Shown here piece after piece: positions 49,151-59,698 of a DNA stretch of 64,000 bases. Location of the stretch: the NCBI GenBank assembly GCA_949152475.1, contig OX424561.1, positions 18,718,481 to 18,782,480 on the forward strand, given 5' to 3'. The notes below the pieces were generated by a model that saw only the letters and a program-made list of their open reading frames with translations, was not told the DNA's origin and did no database searches. Within the stretch, counting starts at the first letter, position 1. Each line of letters starts with the position of its first letter. The translations under genes were made by a program, and so were the position numbers. This DNA is from Terebella lapidaria (lineage: Eukaryota > Annelida > Polychaeta > Terebellida > Terebellidae).

Positions 49151-49931
49151 AATATACATTTCAATTGGACGGCTATAATTGGACGGTTAACCAAAAATGA
49201 TGGTGTTAACACAGAATTCCATACCTGTATTATAATTGACTTTGTTAACGGGTGTGAAACAAACTTTCTCGAGCTGAATGTTTCAAAAACGAAAGAGCTG
49301 CTGTTTGATTTCAGAAAAAAGTTATCTCCGATACCACCCATTGTTATCAAGGGCAGCGCGGTGGAAAGAGTTAGTGAGTACAAATATCTTGGCACTATAA
49401 TAGATGATAAACTAAAATGGTCGTCAAACATCAAAAATATGTACAGAAAATCACAACAAAGATTGTACTTCCTTAGAAAATTACACGGTTTTAAAGTCGA
49501 TCAAACAATCATGATCATGTTTTACAAGTCTGTTGTCCAAAGTGTGTTTACTTTTTGTCTCACTGTGTATTTTGGAAATGGTAACAAACACGATTTGAGT
49601 AAACTGTCTATGATTATCAAACAGTCAAGCAAGCTTACCGGATATAGCTACCAGTCTCTGTCTGCTATCTATGAATCAATGTGTATCACCAGAGCCAAAC
49701 ATATAATTGATGATGAGTCACACCCTCTCCACTCAAATTATGTCCACATGAGATCAGGAGTCAGACTACAAGTACCCAGGTGTAAAACCACTAGGTTTAA
49801 TCGATCGTTTGTCCCGCGCTCTATCGTATTTTTAAACTCTAACTGTGCTCGCTAGTCCAACACTACTAGTCAATACGGTCTATTCTTTACGGTGCTTATC
49901 ATCTAGTCAACTATTTCACTGTCTTTCTCAT

Positions 49932-49969
49932 TATATTATTATTAGTAGTAGTAGTATTTTTTTTAAAAA

Positions 49970-50002
<33 letters not shown>

Positions 50003-50006
50003 TTCT

Positions 50007-50041
<35 letters not shown>

Positions 50042-50042
50042 T
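49932..50042 (+). repeat. (TTA)n microsatellite
   Basis: Two TTA/ATT runs lie in the LINE 3' region, separated by TTTCTG. Confidence 0.9.
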
Positions 50043-50280
50043 GTAATATTACAGTAATATTATTTTTCATCACCATATTAACATTTTACTTTAGTGCTTC
50101 AATATTTACCACCCATTCAATGTTCCGCTCTGTATCTGTGGTTCTGTTGTGTATGTACTGTATGTGTTGTTGTTCATTCTGTCCTATTTTATGTATGTGT
50201 TTTTATTTATCCGAGAATGTTTTAGTCGTAAGACAAGTTTCCGATTGGACATAATAAAGTATCTATCTATCTATCTATAT

Positions 50281-50599
50281 CTGTGGAATAGTCAAAGTTT
50301 CCCATCAATACGAGAAATTTTATGTCAAGGACGAAGAAAATCCTCATTTGAAGTAGGTATCTAAACGTTTACATGCCAAAACGAGCGTCGATAGGTTGGC
50401 GTGAAACCTCCATAAAAAGTCAGCACATAGACATGTAGAGGGTTGGGGGCTTCGCCCCCAACGATCTAATGTCAAAAAAGACAATCTACCCCATTGTTAA
50501 ATTTCTGGGTGTGCACACGATTTGTGCATTTTCTCGGTTTTGTAGTGGTGCAATCTTTCAGAGTCAACATGTTTGTGTAGAATACACCCAATCTGTCTT
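50281..50599. other. Repeat-derived spacer with small hairpin
   Basis: GTTGGGGGCTTCGCCCCCAAC near 50,443-50,463 is a perfect hairpin with a TTC loop. The segment about 50,505-50,625 matches, on the opposite strand, 20,500-20,640 (shared CAACATGTTTGTGTAGAATA), so it is a piece of another dispersed family. Confidence 0.6.
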
Positions 50600-50832
50600 T
50601 TGGTCCGAAATTCCAATGTAAGTATCAATTTATTACCACTAGTACAGTCAGATTTTGATGATGCCAATAACAAACGTAAAATACAACATTTTGCAATAAT
50701 AACAAAGCCCGACCAAATAGTTTATCCAAAGACACACTGGTCATCGCGGGCAGACAGCGTGTTACATGTAGTTGTTTCTACTGTACACCTGATGGAATTA
50801 GTATACAACTGCCCAACGACCTATGAAAATAA
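50600..50832 (+). repeat. R1 copy cut by the LTR element
   Basis: It runs in register with R1 at 11,487 up to CCTATGAAAATAA and then stops where the LTR begins. The right part of R1 was not found beyond the element. Confidence 0.75.
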
Positions 50833-51684
50833 TGTGGCGATTTTGCCCTAAGTTCACGGCAGGTGATTGTAAACACATAACTCATTTATACGGCCTTTTC
50901 TGTCTTGGCCTACTCGGTTCGAGTGTGCGTTGCCACGGTGACGCTCGTGATTATTTACGTTCCCAGTAAACTATAACAATGGTTGACCTAGTTTCGCGTG
51001 CAGGCTCTAGTTTCTGGTGTATTATATATACACTGGAAGCGACTCGATCGAGGAGATTGTCCGAGAGAGAGTGTCGGGACAGCACGCAAGCTCACCATGA
51101 GCTTTGCGTCCCTGTCTCGTGAGTAGAGACCCTTGGGGCCTGGGGACGATTTCCAAAGGGGGGCCCGGGCCGGGGGAGACGAGTTGCTGACTCGGGGGCG
51201 CAAGCCCTGTGGATCGCCAGCTCTCTCCCGCCCCGGGACGGTGTGACACAGGCTCTGGCAGACCGTCGGGCTGGCTCAGAGTTCTATCTCTGTGACAGTG
51301 CCTTCGGCGAGACCGGCCAGCAACATGCCCACGTGTACGTGCTCCGTGGAGCCGCTCCATGGCTCCTCGGACTCTACACACGGCTACATTACCATAACGA
51401 ATGTATAATGTGCATGTTGTAGATAAGGTGATGATGATGATATGTGTTATGTTGTGATGTATGACGGCCGGACCCGTTCCGGATATGCGGAGCCCGTTCC
51501 GGATGTGCGGAGTCCCGTTCCGGATGTGCGGGACTCTTTCCGCAGCTCGTTCCGGATGTGCGGGACCCGTTCCGGATGTGCGGAACCCGCTCCGCATGTT
51601 CTGGATCCGATCCGGAGGTGCTGTTACCTGGTTGTAGTTGTTACCGTAGAGAGCGGCGCCCTGTAGCGGGCACCGAACTTTACA
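50833..51684 (+). repeat. 5' LTR of the gypsy element
   Basis: It starts TGTGGCGATTTTGCC exactly where the R1 repeat is interrupted and ends TTACA, one base before the primer site, so it follows the TG...CA rule. TATATATA near 51,026 could be the promoter TATA box (inference). The right part, 51,470-51,610, is a run of TTCCGGATGTGCGG-type words. Confidence 0.65.
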
Positions 51685-51685
51685 T

Positions 51686-51703
51686 TGGTGCCGTGACCAG
51701 GAT
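51686..51703 (+). other. Primer-binding site, tRNA-His-like
   Basis: TGGTGCCGTGACCAGGAT: the first 12 bases complement the 3' end of animal tRNA-His (acceptor GTCACGGCACCA, from memory), and 16 of 18 positions agree overall. Confidence 0.7.
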
Positions 51704-51802
51704 CAGTCCGACGGCGTCCCATTGCAGCCTAACGTCACAGTGTCGTAGCCTCCTTCGTCCCTGGGGATCCTCCGCTCCTCCGGGACCATCTCCGCACGAG
51801 AT

Positions 51803-53629
51803 ATGAGTGAGAAAGATAATGGGAGGGAAAAGGGAGGAAACGTTGCGGACCGGACCCGGTCCCGCGACGGCCGGGAGCCGCTCCAGGGTGGCTCCGGCGA
51901 TGGTGCGGAGCGCGCGGAGCCCTCCGCAGACAGTACCCAGTCTGCGGAGTCGACTCCGGCGTCCGCGGCTCCGTCTCCGGACGTGGAGCCGAGCCCTGCG
52001 TGGCTGCAACATGTGTTGCCATCGAGGCCTAGTCTTGATGTGTTAGGTGCGGTTGGCGGAGCTGGCAACGGCTCTACACCGCGCCTGCCCTTGTCCGGAC
52101 GACGTTCGTGGCAGGCGGCGCTCTTCCAGGGGACGTCTCCGGACGTCCGGAGATCCAGACATTCGGAGATCCGGACATCCGGAGATCCGGACATCCGGAA
52201 TAGAGTGCCAACTGCTGCAATCAACTCCGGATCTGCGGACCAACTCCTCCGGTTACCTAACCCGGCTGGGTGGACCCCCTCGAGGGTCTCCGGCCCGGAT
52301 ACCGGATGGTCCGCACTGGGCGAGATGGACCAGCTCACCAACACACTGAGTGCGCTGGCTCCTCTAGGGCGCTACGGCCGCGCCCGGTCGCCCCAACAGG
52401 GACGATCAGATCGGCGGATCCGCTCACCCTCACCGCGGCCACGGAGCCCTTCGGGGCCCATGTCGGAGAGGGAGCAGCGGCTGATAAACATGGCGCTTGA
52501 CCAGTACAAGTGCAGTCAGCCAGTTCCGAGCGTGGATCCGACGATCCCTTACAGTCCAGGGATGACTGGGCCTATGGCTCCTCCCCAAGTCCTGCCAAGT
52601 CCGCAGGCGCCAGTGGTCTCAGCAATGGGATCCGCGCCTGCTCCGTGGCTTGGAGGCACCACGCTGGCTACCGCTCCGACCGTTCCTGCGGCCGGAGTTA
52701 ACGCCGCGTGGTCGACTTACCCTGGTGCGCCAAGTGTGTTGGGCGGGCAGTGGCAACCGGTGGCTCCGGCCCCGAGCTATGCTAGCTTTGCCGCCCCATC
52801 TGGAGCCTACCCCGTAGGTTCGATGAGAGCCCCGCCCGCACCTAGCCAGGGTGGGCTACAAGCGGGAATGTGCCCGGCGGCGAGCGTGAGCTTTCCTGCT
52901 CCTATGTCCGCGGCGTCGATGTTTGCTCCGGCAGACTCCGCCGCAGGCGCGGGTAGCTCGCGGAACTTGCCGCTGTACACGGACGACCCCGGAGCCGGGA
53001 CCGCACGTCGGGCGCGTAACAAACGCGATGACGGGCCCGACCACTCTTCGTGGCGGAAACGGTTCAACGGGGATAACGCCGACTTGGAGGACTACTTACT
53101 CCAGGTGTGGCGTACCGCCGTGTACGAAGGATGGTCCCAGCATGAAGCTGGACATGTCCTCGCGGGGAGCTTAGAAGGAAAAGCTCTCCACGTGATGCCG
53201 TGTCTGCCGGTGGGAACAGTGACTTTCGGCGAGGTTGCCCGTCAACTTCGCCTGCTGTTCACGCCGACGACCAATCGGCGGCAGTCTGAACGAGAGTTCA
53301 AGGCGCGTACCCGCCAACCGACTGAGTCCGTGACAGACTATGCGTTTAACCTGCGCATACTCGGCCGGAGAGCTTATCCGGACATGGACTCCAGACGGTT
53401 CGAAACGATGCTGATCGATCAGTTCATCGATGGCCAGCCTTACCACTTAGCATACGGGCTGGCCACCCATGAAAAGCGATCGATGGAGGAGGCAATAGAC
53501 TCCGCGCTTGCGCTCGAGGTAGCTGTCCGCCCTAGACAGTTGCCTCCGGCCCCGGCTCCGGCCTCGGCTGTTCCCGCACAGGCGGTGACCCCTCCTCCGG
53601 CCAAAGCATCGCAGGTAACCCCGTGGTAG
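51803..53629 (+). CDS. Gag-region block of the gypsy element (fossil)
   Basis: A 608-codon block. The first two thirds are rich in Pro, Ala and Ser. About residues 410-560 (RKRFNGDNADLEDYLLQVW and following) resemble the retrotransposon Gag capsid domain. A zinc knuckle of the CX2CX4HX4C type (CYFCGKQGHFWLKC) lies at 53,873-53,914 downstream. Part of a broken element. Confidence 0.75.
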   Translation: MSEKDNGREKGGNVADRTRSRDGREPLQGGSGDGAERAEPSADSTQSAESTPASAAPSPDVEPSPAWLQHVLPSRPSLDVLGAVGGAGNGSTPRLPLSGRRSWQAALFQGTSPDVRRSRHSEIRTSGDPDIRNRVPTAAINSGSADQLLRLPNPAGWTPSRVSGPDTGWSALGEMDQLTNTLSALAPLGRYGRARSPQQGRSDRRIRSPSPRPRSPSGPMSEREQRLINMALDQYKCSQPVPSVDPTIPYSPGMTGPMAPPQVLPSPQAPVVSAMGSAPAPWLGGTTLATAPTVPAAGVNAAWSTYPGAPSVLGGQWQPVAPAPSYASFAAPSGAYPVGSMRAPPAPSQGGLQAGMCPAASVSFPAPMSAASMFAPADSAAGAGSSRNLPLYTDDPGAGTARRARNKRDDGPDHSSWRKRFNGDNADLEDYLLQVWRTAVYEGWSQHEAGHVLAGSLEGKALHVMPCLPVGTVTFGEVARQLRLLFTPTTNRRQSEREFKARTRQPTESVTDYAFNLRILGRRAYPDMDSRRFETMLIDQFIDGQPYHLAYGLATHEKRSMEEAIDSALALEVAVRPRQLPPAPAPASAVPAQAVTPPPAKASQVTPW

Positions 53630-54240
53630 GACCCGGTCGTCCGGGAACCCGCCAGGGAACCTACCCCGCAGTGGGTTAGTGCGTCGGCACCCTCCACAGG
53701 GACGCCCGCACATGCGGCACCAGTCGCCGCGCCGTGCTCGTCCTCGGACGAGTGCGACATGGAGGAATACGATTTCGGCGCCGCGCAGATGATTGCGCAC
53801 TGCGCCGGGATCGAAGCTCCGGGACCCGCAGAATGTTGCGAGTTCACCTCCGGACCAGCCCAGAACCGTCCCTGTTACTTCTGCGGAAAACAGGGACACT
53901 TTTGGCTGAAGTGTCCGGAGTTGTTGGAATGCCTGCGGTCGCGCGGATACCAGGGAGCCCTCCCTGGCCCGCAACGGAGGAATTCCTTCCGGTCTGGTCC
54001 TCCGGGACAGCAAGGTCGGAACCCGTGGCAGGGAAACTAGATCCGGACGTGGTGGCGACCAACACTACGTCCGGGGATAGTTGTTCCGTGGCAAAAGATG
54101 CCGCCCCACCCGCTGATGAGCAGGACGAACCCCAAGTTGATATGACTTCTCCGGAAGTAGTCCTTGGGGATCAGTCTAGCTCCTCCGCGGCTGAGGCGGA
54201 TGGTGAGGACTCCGTAGATGAGCCCAGTGCATGCGAAAGG

Positions 54241-56583
54241 TATCGCCCTACATGCGCGCTGGTGAGGGACCCCTGCTGGTACCTGCCCCTGTCCTTCGGA
54301 CGGGAGCCGGTCCGGTTCCTCGTGGACTCGGGCTCGGAGGTTACCCTCGTAGCCACAGGAACGTTCAGGAAGGAGCCCGCGCTCCGCAACCTTGAGTTGC
54401 GGGATCCCGGACCTTACAAGCTCTACGGAGCAGGTAATGACCGCATCCGCGTCCATGGCATCATCGATCTGCCTATTACCCTTGGGGACAAGGTGTACCT
54501 AACAGAGGCAATCGTTGCGGATGTCGGAGCGGCCGGGATTATTGGGATGAATTTTCTCCGGACCCACCGGGTGACCGCCAATTTCAATGCTGGCGAATTC
54601 CGGATGGGAGAGGACACACATTTCCTCTTCCGCACGGGTCCGGCGCATTCATTTCAATTGCGGGCGGCACGCACTACGGTTGTGCCGCCGATGAGCGAGA
54701 TGATCATTGAGGCGAGGCCGCGTCGTCCCTGCATGCCCCTCGATGGTTGTCCGTGCATAGTGCAACCGGTGAGCAGTTTCGCCAAGGGAACTGGACTCGT
54801 GTTGGGTGGGGCTCTGGTCAAGTCCGATGCCCGCTCGATGCCCATCCTTGTGGTGAATCCTACGGATGCTCCCGTTGTACTGCGGCGCGGCTGTGTGGCA
54901 GCTACTGCTACGCCCGCGTCGTCGAGTCGTGTCCTCCCCGACGATCCTGTCTGCCGCGCTGCGTGCGCGGCGGCAGCCGCCAGAGATGACCCATTCACCC
55001 TGCCGGACCATTTGGAATCTCGGGTTCCGAAGGACCGGTTGGATGAAGAGCAGCGCCAAGCGCTCCACAGACTGCTGCGGCAGTATGCGGATGTGTTCAT
55101 GGGTCCTGATGGTGCGGTTGACAAGACTGACGTCGCCAAACACCGCATCGACCTCGTGGACGAGCGTCCTCTCAAGCAGCGTCTTCGTCGGGCAGCGATA
55201 GTGCACCAAGAGGTCATAGACCAGGAAGTGCAAAAGATGCTCGACTTGGACATCATCGAACCCAGTGACAGCCCTTGGGCCAGTCCTGTGGTTATGGTGA
55301 AGAAGGACGGCTCGTGGAGGTTCTGCGTGGACTATCGGAAACTCAACGATGCCACGCGGAAGGACTCATATCCTCTCCCGCACATTGAAGATACCTTCGA
55401 TGCCCTGGCCGGGTCGCACTATTTCTGTGCTTTGGATCTGGCCTCCGGGTATTGGCAGGTGGAGATGGAGGAGAGGGATCGGGCGAAGACTGCCTTCGTT
55501 ACCAAGAACGGGCTCTACCAATTCAAGGTAATGTCGTTCGGGCTCTGTAACGCACCAGCGACGTTCGAGCGCCTCATGGAGATGGTACTTGAAGGGTTCC
55601 TCTGGAAGCGATGTATGGTCTACATCGACGATGTCGTCGTGTATGGCCGGTCGTTCGAGGAAACCCTCACCAACCTCCAGATGGTGTTCCATCGCATCCG
55701 CGGAGCAGGGCTTAAATTGAAGCCAAGTAAGTGCGAACTATTCGCGCAGGAAATCCTGTACTTGGGCTTCATGGTAACGGGCACCGGAGTGAGACCAGAC
55801 CCCGCAAAGGTGGCGGCCGTACAGAAATGGCCTCCGCCATGTAACGTGGCGGACGTGAGGTCCTTCTTGGGCTTCGCGAGCTACCACCGCAGGTTTATAC
55901 GCGGCTTCGCGGAGATCGCGCGTCCCCTTACTATCCTCACGGAAAAGGGCGCCGATTTTGTTTGGTCCGCCGAGCAGGCTGATGCCTTCTCGGGACTCCG
56001 GCAGGCCTTGGTAGCGGCCCCGGTGCTGCGGCACCCTCGTCCGGACTGCGAGTTCATCCTGGACACTGACGCGAGTAACTTTGCACTCGGCGGTGTCCTC
56101 TCGCAGATCGTGGACGGGCAAGAGCGGGTAGTAGCTTATGCGAGTGTGGCCTTGAGCCGCTCTCAAATGAACTACTGTACCACTCATCGCGAGTTGCTCG
56201 CGGTGGTTACGATGACCAAGAGGTTCCGGCATTACTTGTTGGGACGCCATTTCCGCTTGCGGACTGATCACAGTTCGCTGAGATGGCTCCTCAACTATAG
56301 TGAGGCCGATGGCTTGGTGGCGCGGTGGCTGGTCAAACTCCAGGAGTATGACATGCAGATAGAGCATCGCGCTGGTAAATTGCACGGCAACGCGGACGGC
56401 CTGTCCCGTTGTCATAAGTGCAAGAATCCGGGCTGTGCAGGGATGGCGCCATTCCAGCAAGCCGCGGATTCGTCCTCAGACTCGGAATTGGACGTTCCGG
56501 GGAGACCGCAGGCTGCCGCCCCCTCTAACAACACGGCGGCCGGAGCGTCTAGGGCTCATCTCCGCGCGCGGACCCGCCGATAG
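54241..56583 (+). CDS. Pol region: protease, reverse transcriptase, RNase H (fossil)
   Basis: Inside a long block (53,734-56,583) the aspartic protease site LVDSGSEVTLVA lies near 54,315-54,350. Reverse transcriptase follows with CVDYRKLNDAT, ALDLASGYWQV and the catalytic YIDDVVVY at 55,621-55,644. RNase H shows LDTDASNFALGG near 56,058 and LRTDHSSLRWLL near 56,260. These motifs and their order place it in Ty3/gypsy. Confidence 0.85.
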   Translation, partial: YRPTCALVRDPCWYLPLSFGREPVRFLVDSGSEVTLVATGTFRKEPALRNLELRDPGPYKLYGAGNDRIRVHGIIDLPITLGDKVYLTEAIVADVGAAGIIGMNFLRTHRVTANFNAGEFRMGEDTHFLFRTGPAHSFQLRAARTTVVPPMSEMIIEARPRRPCMPLDGCPCIVQPVSSFAKGTGLVLGGALVKSDARSMPILVVNPTDAPVVLRRGCVAATATPASSSRVLPDDPVCRAACAAAAARDDPFTLPDHLESRVPKDRLDEEQRQALHRLLRQYADVFMGPDGAVDKTDVAKHRIDLVDERPLKQRLRRAAIVHQEVIDQEVQKMLDLDIIEPSDSPWASPVVMVKKDGSWRFCVDYRKLNDATRKDSYPLPHIEDTFDALAGSHYFCALDLASGYWQVEMEERDRAKTAFVTKNGLYQFKVMSFGLCNAPATFERLMEMVLEGFLWKRCMVYIDDVVVYGRSFEETLTNLQMVFHRIRGAGLKLKPSKCELFAQEILYLGFMVTGTGVRPDPAKVAAVQKWPPPCNVADVRSFLGFASYHRRFIRGFAEIARPLTILTEKGADFVWSAEQADAFSGLRQALVAAPVLRHPRPDCEFILDTDASNFALGGVLSQIVDGQERVVAYASVALSRSQMNYCTTHRELLAVVTMTKRFRHYLLGRHFRLRTDHSSLRWLLNYSEADGLVARWLVKLQEYDMQIEHRAGKLHGNADGLSRCHKCKNPGCAGMAPFQQAADSSSDSELDVPGRPQAAAPSNNTAAGASRAHLRARTRR

Positions 56584-56612
56584 CTTAGCTGCGGAAAGAA
56601 GTACTCCACCAG

Positions 56613-57914
56613 TTGCATGACCTCCGGGTGACCGGTCACTTGGGAATCCGGAGGACCGTCCATAGGCTACAACAGCGCTTTCATTGGCCTGGTAGCAGCT
56701 TGGACGTGCAACAGTGGTGCGCAGCCTGCCCTCGGTGTCAAGCTCGCAAAGGATTTCTGACTCCTGGCCGCCACCCCTTAACCACGGTTAAGGCGGGCGC
56801 GCCGTTTGATCAGATAGCCTTGGATATACTGGATACCCACCGGGTCACCCCGCGCGGTTTCCGTTACATCCTGGTGATTTCCGACTATTTTACCAAATAT
56901 ACCGATGCCTACCCACTGCGCCGCCAGACTGCGGACGAGGTAGCTCGGTTGCTGGTAAATAGATGGGTGGTGTACCATGGGGTACCTAAACAGGTACATT
57001 CGGATCAGGGCACGCAATTTGAGAGCAACCTGTTCCAGAACCTAGCACAGATGCTAGGCAGTACCAAGGTGCGGACCACCCCCTACAGGCCCCTGTCTGA
57101 TGGCCAGGTCGAACGCTTTAATCGATCGGTCCTCAACATGCTGGCGGCCTTTGTGAACGATCGTGCGAATGATTGGGATGACCACCTCCCATATGTCTTA
57201 ATGGCGTACAGGTCGTCGGTCCACTCTTCGACCGTAGTTACTCCGCACGCGATGTTGTACGGCCGGGAGCTAAATTTGCCCGTGGATATTATGTATCCAA
57301 CTGCGGCAGAGACCGGCGCAGTACCCCAGTGCGGTCCGGAGTACGTGGAGTGGATTCGCCGCGCCCTGGCGAACGCCCATGATTTCGCGTGCGCGCGCCT
57401 GGACAAGTCTGCCATCCGGCAGAAGCGAGGCTATGACGCCCATGCTAAGGGTAGGCCAGCTTTTGCGGAAGGCGACAAGGTGCGCTACTATTATCCGCCG
57501 CTTAAGCAAGGTAATAAATTTGCTAAGCCGTGGATAGGCCCGTTTACGGTACTGAAACAGGTGACAGATGTGGACTACCGGATCCGGAGGGATTCCGATC
57601 CGGACAGGGTTCTGGTTGTCCATATAGATAATCTGAAGAAGTACGAGGGCCCGCTTGTCATGGATCCGCTCGTTCAAGATGCGGAACCGGATGATGCTCC
57701 CATATGGGATCCGTCCGGTCATCCGCGGACTCCGGACGAGCGTGTGCGCCGTATGGTGGGCCTCCCGGACCTCTCTGACCCGTCAGATGATGGACTGGGT
57801 GGCTATCAGCCAGATGACGGCGATCCGCAGGTACCCCCACTCCCTCCAGTACCTGCGGATGACGGGCGGCCACGCCGGAAACCACGTGCGCCGGCCCGGT
57901 ATGGGTGGGAATAA
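56613..57914 (+). CDS. Integrase region of the gypsy element (fossil)
   Basis: A block of 433 codons holds an HHCC zinc domain (H...H then CAACPRCQARKG, about 56,630-56,750). The catalytic core follows with ALDILDTHRV, HSDQGTQFESNLF and SDGQVERFNRSV, which supplies the D, D and E positions. The C-terminal GPF/Y-like module is WIGPFTVLKQV near 57,530. The tail is Pro- and Asp-rich. Typical of gypsy integrases. Confidence 0.85.
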   Translation: MHDLRVTGHLGIRRTVHRLQQRFHWPGSSLDVQQWCAACPRCQARKGFLTPGRHPLTTVKAGAPFDQIALDILDTHRVTPRGFRYILVISDYFTKYTDAYPLRRQTADEVARLLVNRWVVYHGVPKQVHSDQGTQFESNLFQNLAQMLGSTKVRTTPYRPLSDGQVERFNRSVLNMLAAFVNDRANDWDDHLPYVLMAYRSSVHSSTVVTPHAMLYGRELNLPVDIMYPTAAETGAVPQCGPEYVEWIRRALANAHDFACARLDKSAIRQKRGYDAHAKGRPAFAEGDKVRYYYPPLKQGNKFAKPWIGPFTVLKQVTDVDYRIRRDSDPDRVLVVHIDNLKKYEGPLVMDPLVQDAEPDDAPIWDPSGHPRTPDERVRRMVGLPDLSDPSDDGLGGYQPDDGDPQVPPLPPVPADDGRPRRKPRAPARYGWE

Positions 57915-59045
57915 CATTCCGCCCATGCGGATGCGTCTGCGGTGTCCATCTATCACACCAGGGATGGATTTTAGGTCGTTCCGCGAGGATCCGCACGACT
58001 TTCCTCCGTGAGCGGTCACCTTGTGGCTATCTCCGGAGTTGAGGGTCCGCGGATATCTTTGCGTCGTAACGCCGCCGCTCCGCATCCGCCCTCCCGTAGT
58101 TTCCAGCGCCAGGGACGTGCGGATGGCCTGTCCGCACATTGTGGACGGCTGTCCGGCTTAATCCGCACAACGGTTACGCTGGCCGGACGAATTTACTGAT
58201 CCGGCCGGACGCCCCTGGTCCCGGGACAGCCTCTTATATGGCCAGACTGAGGTTGGGATTTACGTCCGCTACGGGAGAAGCGCCTTCCCACGGATTTGGG
58301 GAACTGGCTCTGGACGCGGGGATAGTGTCCGCACGTGAGGACTGATGTCTGCGGTTCGTCCACGTGACTCGTCCGGCGTTGTGGACGCTTTAAGATGATG
58401 CATTTCGGTGCGTTATCCCCCGTGAGCCACTACTGTAATTACGGTTATAGTAGGATAAGGTTTCTAGCAACAGGAAACCGTTTACCATTATTGTTAATGG
58501 ACCGGCTGTTAAGTCCGCACGTGCGGACCAGCCGCGGCAGTGGGGGACGCTCATTTTCGTCCGGATAGTACATTATAATACACGGTCCGGCCGCGATGAC
58601 CGAATCCCCGGCCTCCTTCTAAGAAGGGGGTCGTATTGTACATGCGCAGTAATACTTGGTGGCTTTTAATCCCTATCATTACCATCGGATAAGGTCAATA
58701 TGCCATTTCATGGTACTTGTCTGGATCTGGACTCTGTCCGCAGGCAGTTCCGGACGAGCGCCGGCTATTGATTTCATCATGTTTGGGATCCTCTAGATTG
58801 GGCGCCGGCATGAAGGGTACAGCCCCCTAACCGTTGCAGTTATGGCCCATGCCGGCCCCGCGTCTAATCTATTGGTTCCGCGCTCCGGTGGTCGTTTGTT
58901 TAGGCTCTGGGTTTGACCGGCTTTGCTCCGTGGCTCTGCTGTACGTTGGGGTTGCTAGCGGGCGTCTGATCAACGCCCGCAGGGCGCTCAATTGTCTGTA
59001 GGGCTACCATGGGCATACCCGATCGCCTTGTAAGTGTACCAGCGG
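57915..59045 (+). other. GC-rich non-coding 3' part of the gypsy element
   Basis: No open frame of note. GTCCGCAC, GTGCGGAC and TCCGGAC words are frequent. CAGTGGGGGAC at 58,538-58,548 is a possible polypurine tract. No copy of the 5' LTR follows. Confidence 0.5.
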
Positions 59046-59538
59046 CTATGGGGAGTGTTTATGTTTATTTTCCATCTCATGATTTTATTTACTGAGTGGA
59101 TTATTTAAACCACAAGTATGCGGCATGTCTCTGGAGAATTCTGTTCTTGCTCGATTAATGACACAATTGAAACAAGTTTGTGAAATTTCCTTTCCGGTGC
59201 AGTAGAGGGGTGTAAGGAATTGCGTTAATTTTGACAGTGACAGTGTGATGTGATATCCGAAAAGACTGGAGAATAACAATTTATTGTTGTTTTCGTCTGA
59301 CATAATCGTAACAACCACAAGTTAGTGGTTACTGTCAATTTTAAGCCAATTTCTACCTTGCTGGGGTGATTAATTTCACGTCATTTACCGCCAGTGCGGA
59401 AGCTATAGCTAATGACTGATTTTAATTACTGTATGATATTTGCGAGGTCCCCCGGGATAGAAATGTTCATTTTTTACCCGTATACACGGTTTGATTTGGA
59501 GTCACCGGAGGGAAATGATTGCTCCCGCATGAGTTTAT
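59046..59538. other. AT-rich spacer between the gypsy and DIRS elements
   Basis: No gene or known repeat was recognised. Confidence 0.5.
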
Positions 59539-59672
59539 TGTGTATTTAATCTTGTTTAAATGAGTTTAAAATGTTGTGCTCCACGCATTACTCCGCGTCG
59601 ATATTTCTTATTGCAGGTGTAACTCTTGTACAGGTTTTATTGTACTCTGCCCTTGGTAACGGTTATTACTCA
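59539..59672 (+). repeat. Left direct repeat of the DIRS element
   Basis: TGTGTATTTAATCTTG to GGTTATTACTCA; the same 134 bp recur at 63,595-63,728. Confidence 0.9.
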
Positions 59673-59698
59673 ACTTCCGAGTGTTGTAGTATATATGG

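Larger units (their letters stand above)
48010..50280 (+). mobile_element. CR1/L2-like LINE, split and 5'-truncated
   Basis: At 48,045-48,115 the sequence encodes NYARVLMVDFSSAFNTIQPH, the start of the LINE reverse-transcriptase core. Just upstream YQHLDSPG lies in another frame, so there is at least one frame change. From about 49,165 the C-terminal part follows in a 242-codon frame: LELNVSKTKELLFDF, VSEYKYLGTIIDDKLKWS, LYFLRKLHGF, FYKSVVQSV. The middle of the RT with the YADD site (about 90 residues) is absent, and a non-LINE repeat occupies 48,121-49,150. The 3' end has a TTA microsatellite, AATAAAG and a (TATC)n tail near 50,262-50,278, typical of CR1/L2 relatives. It is dead. Confidence 0.8.
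50833..59045 (+). mobile_element. Ty3/gypsy-type LTR retrotransposon (fossil)
   Basis: A GC-rich block in AT-rich DNA with, in order, a 5' LTR (50,833-51,684), primer site, gag, protease, reverse transcriptase, RNase H and integrase. The order RT-RH-IN is that of Ty3/gypsy. The coding parts lie in several blocks, with about two or three breaks, and no 3' LTR matching the 5' LTR is visible down to 59,045, so it looks broken. Age cannot be taken from an LTR pair; the long open blocks suggest a fairly young copy. The right limit is set only by the drop in GC. Confidence 0.85.

Noticed and set aside
51022-51597. Minus-strand 191-codon frame in the LTR as a gene
   Set aside because: GC-rich LTR sequence has few stop codons; the frame is antisense to the LTR and has no domain.
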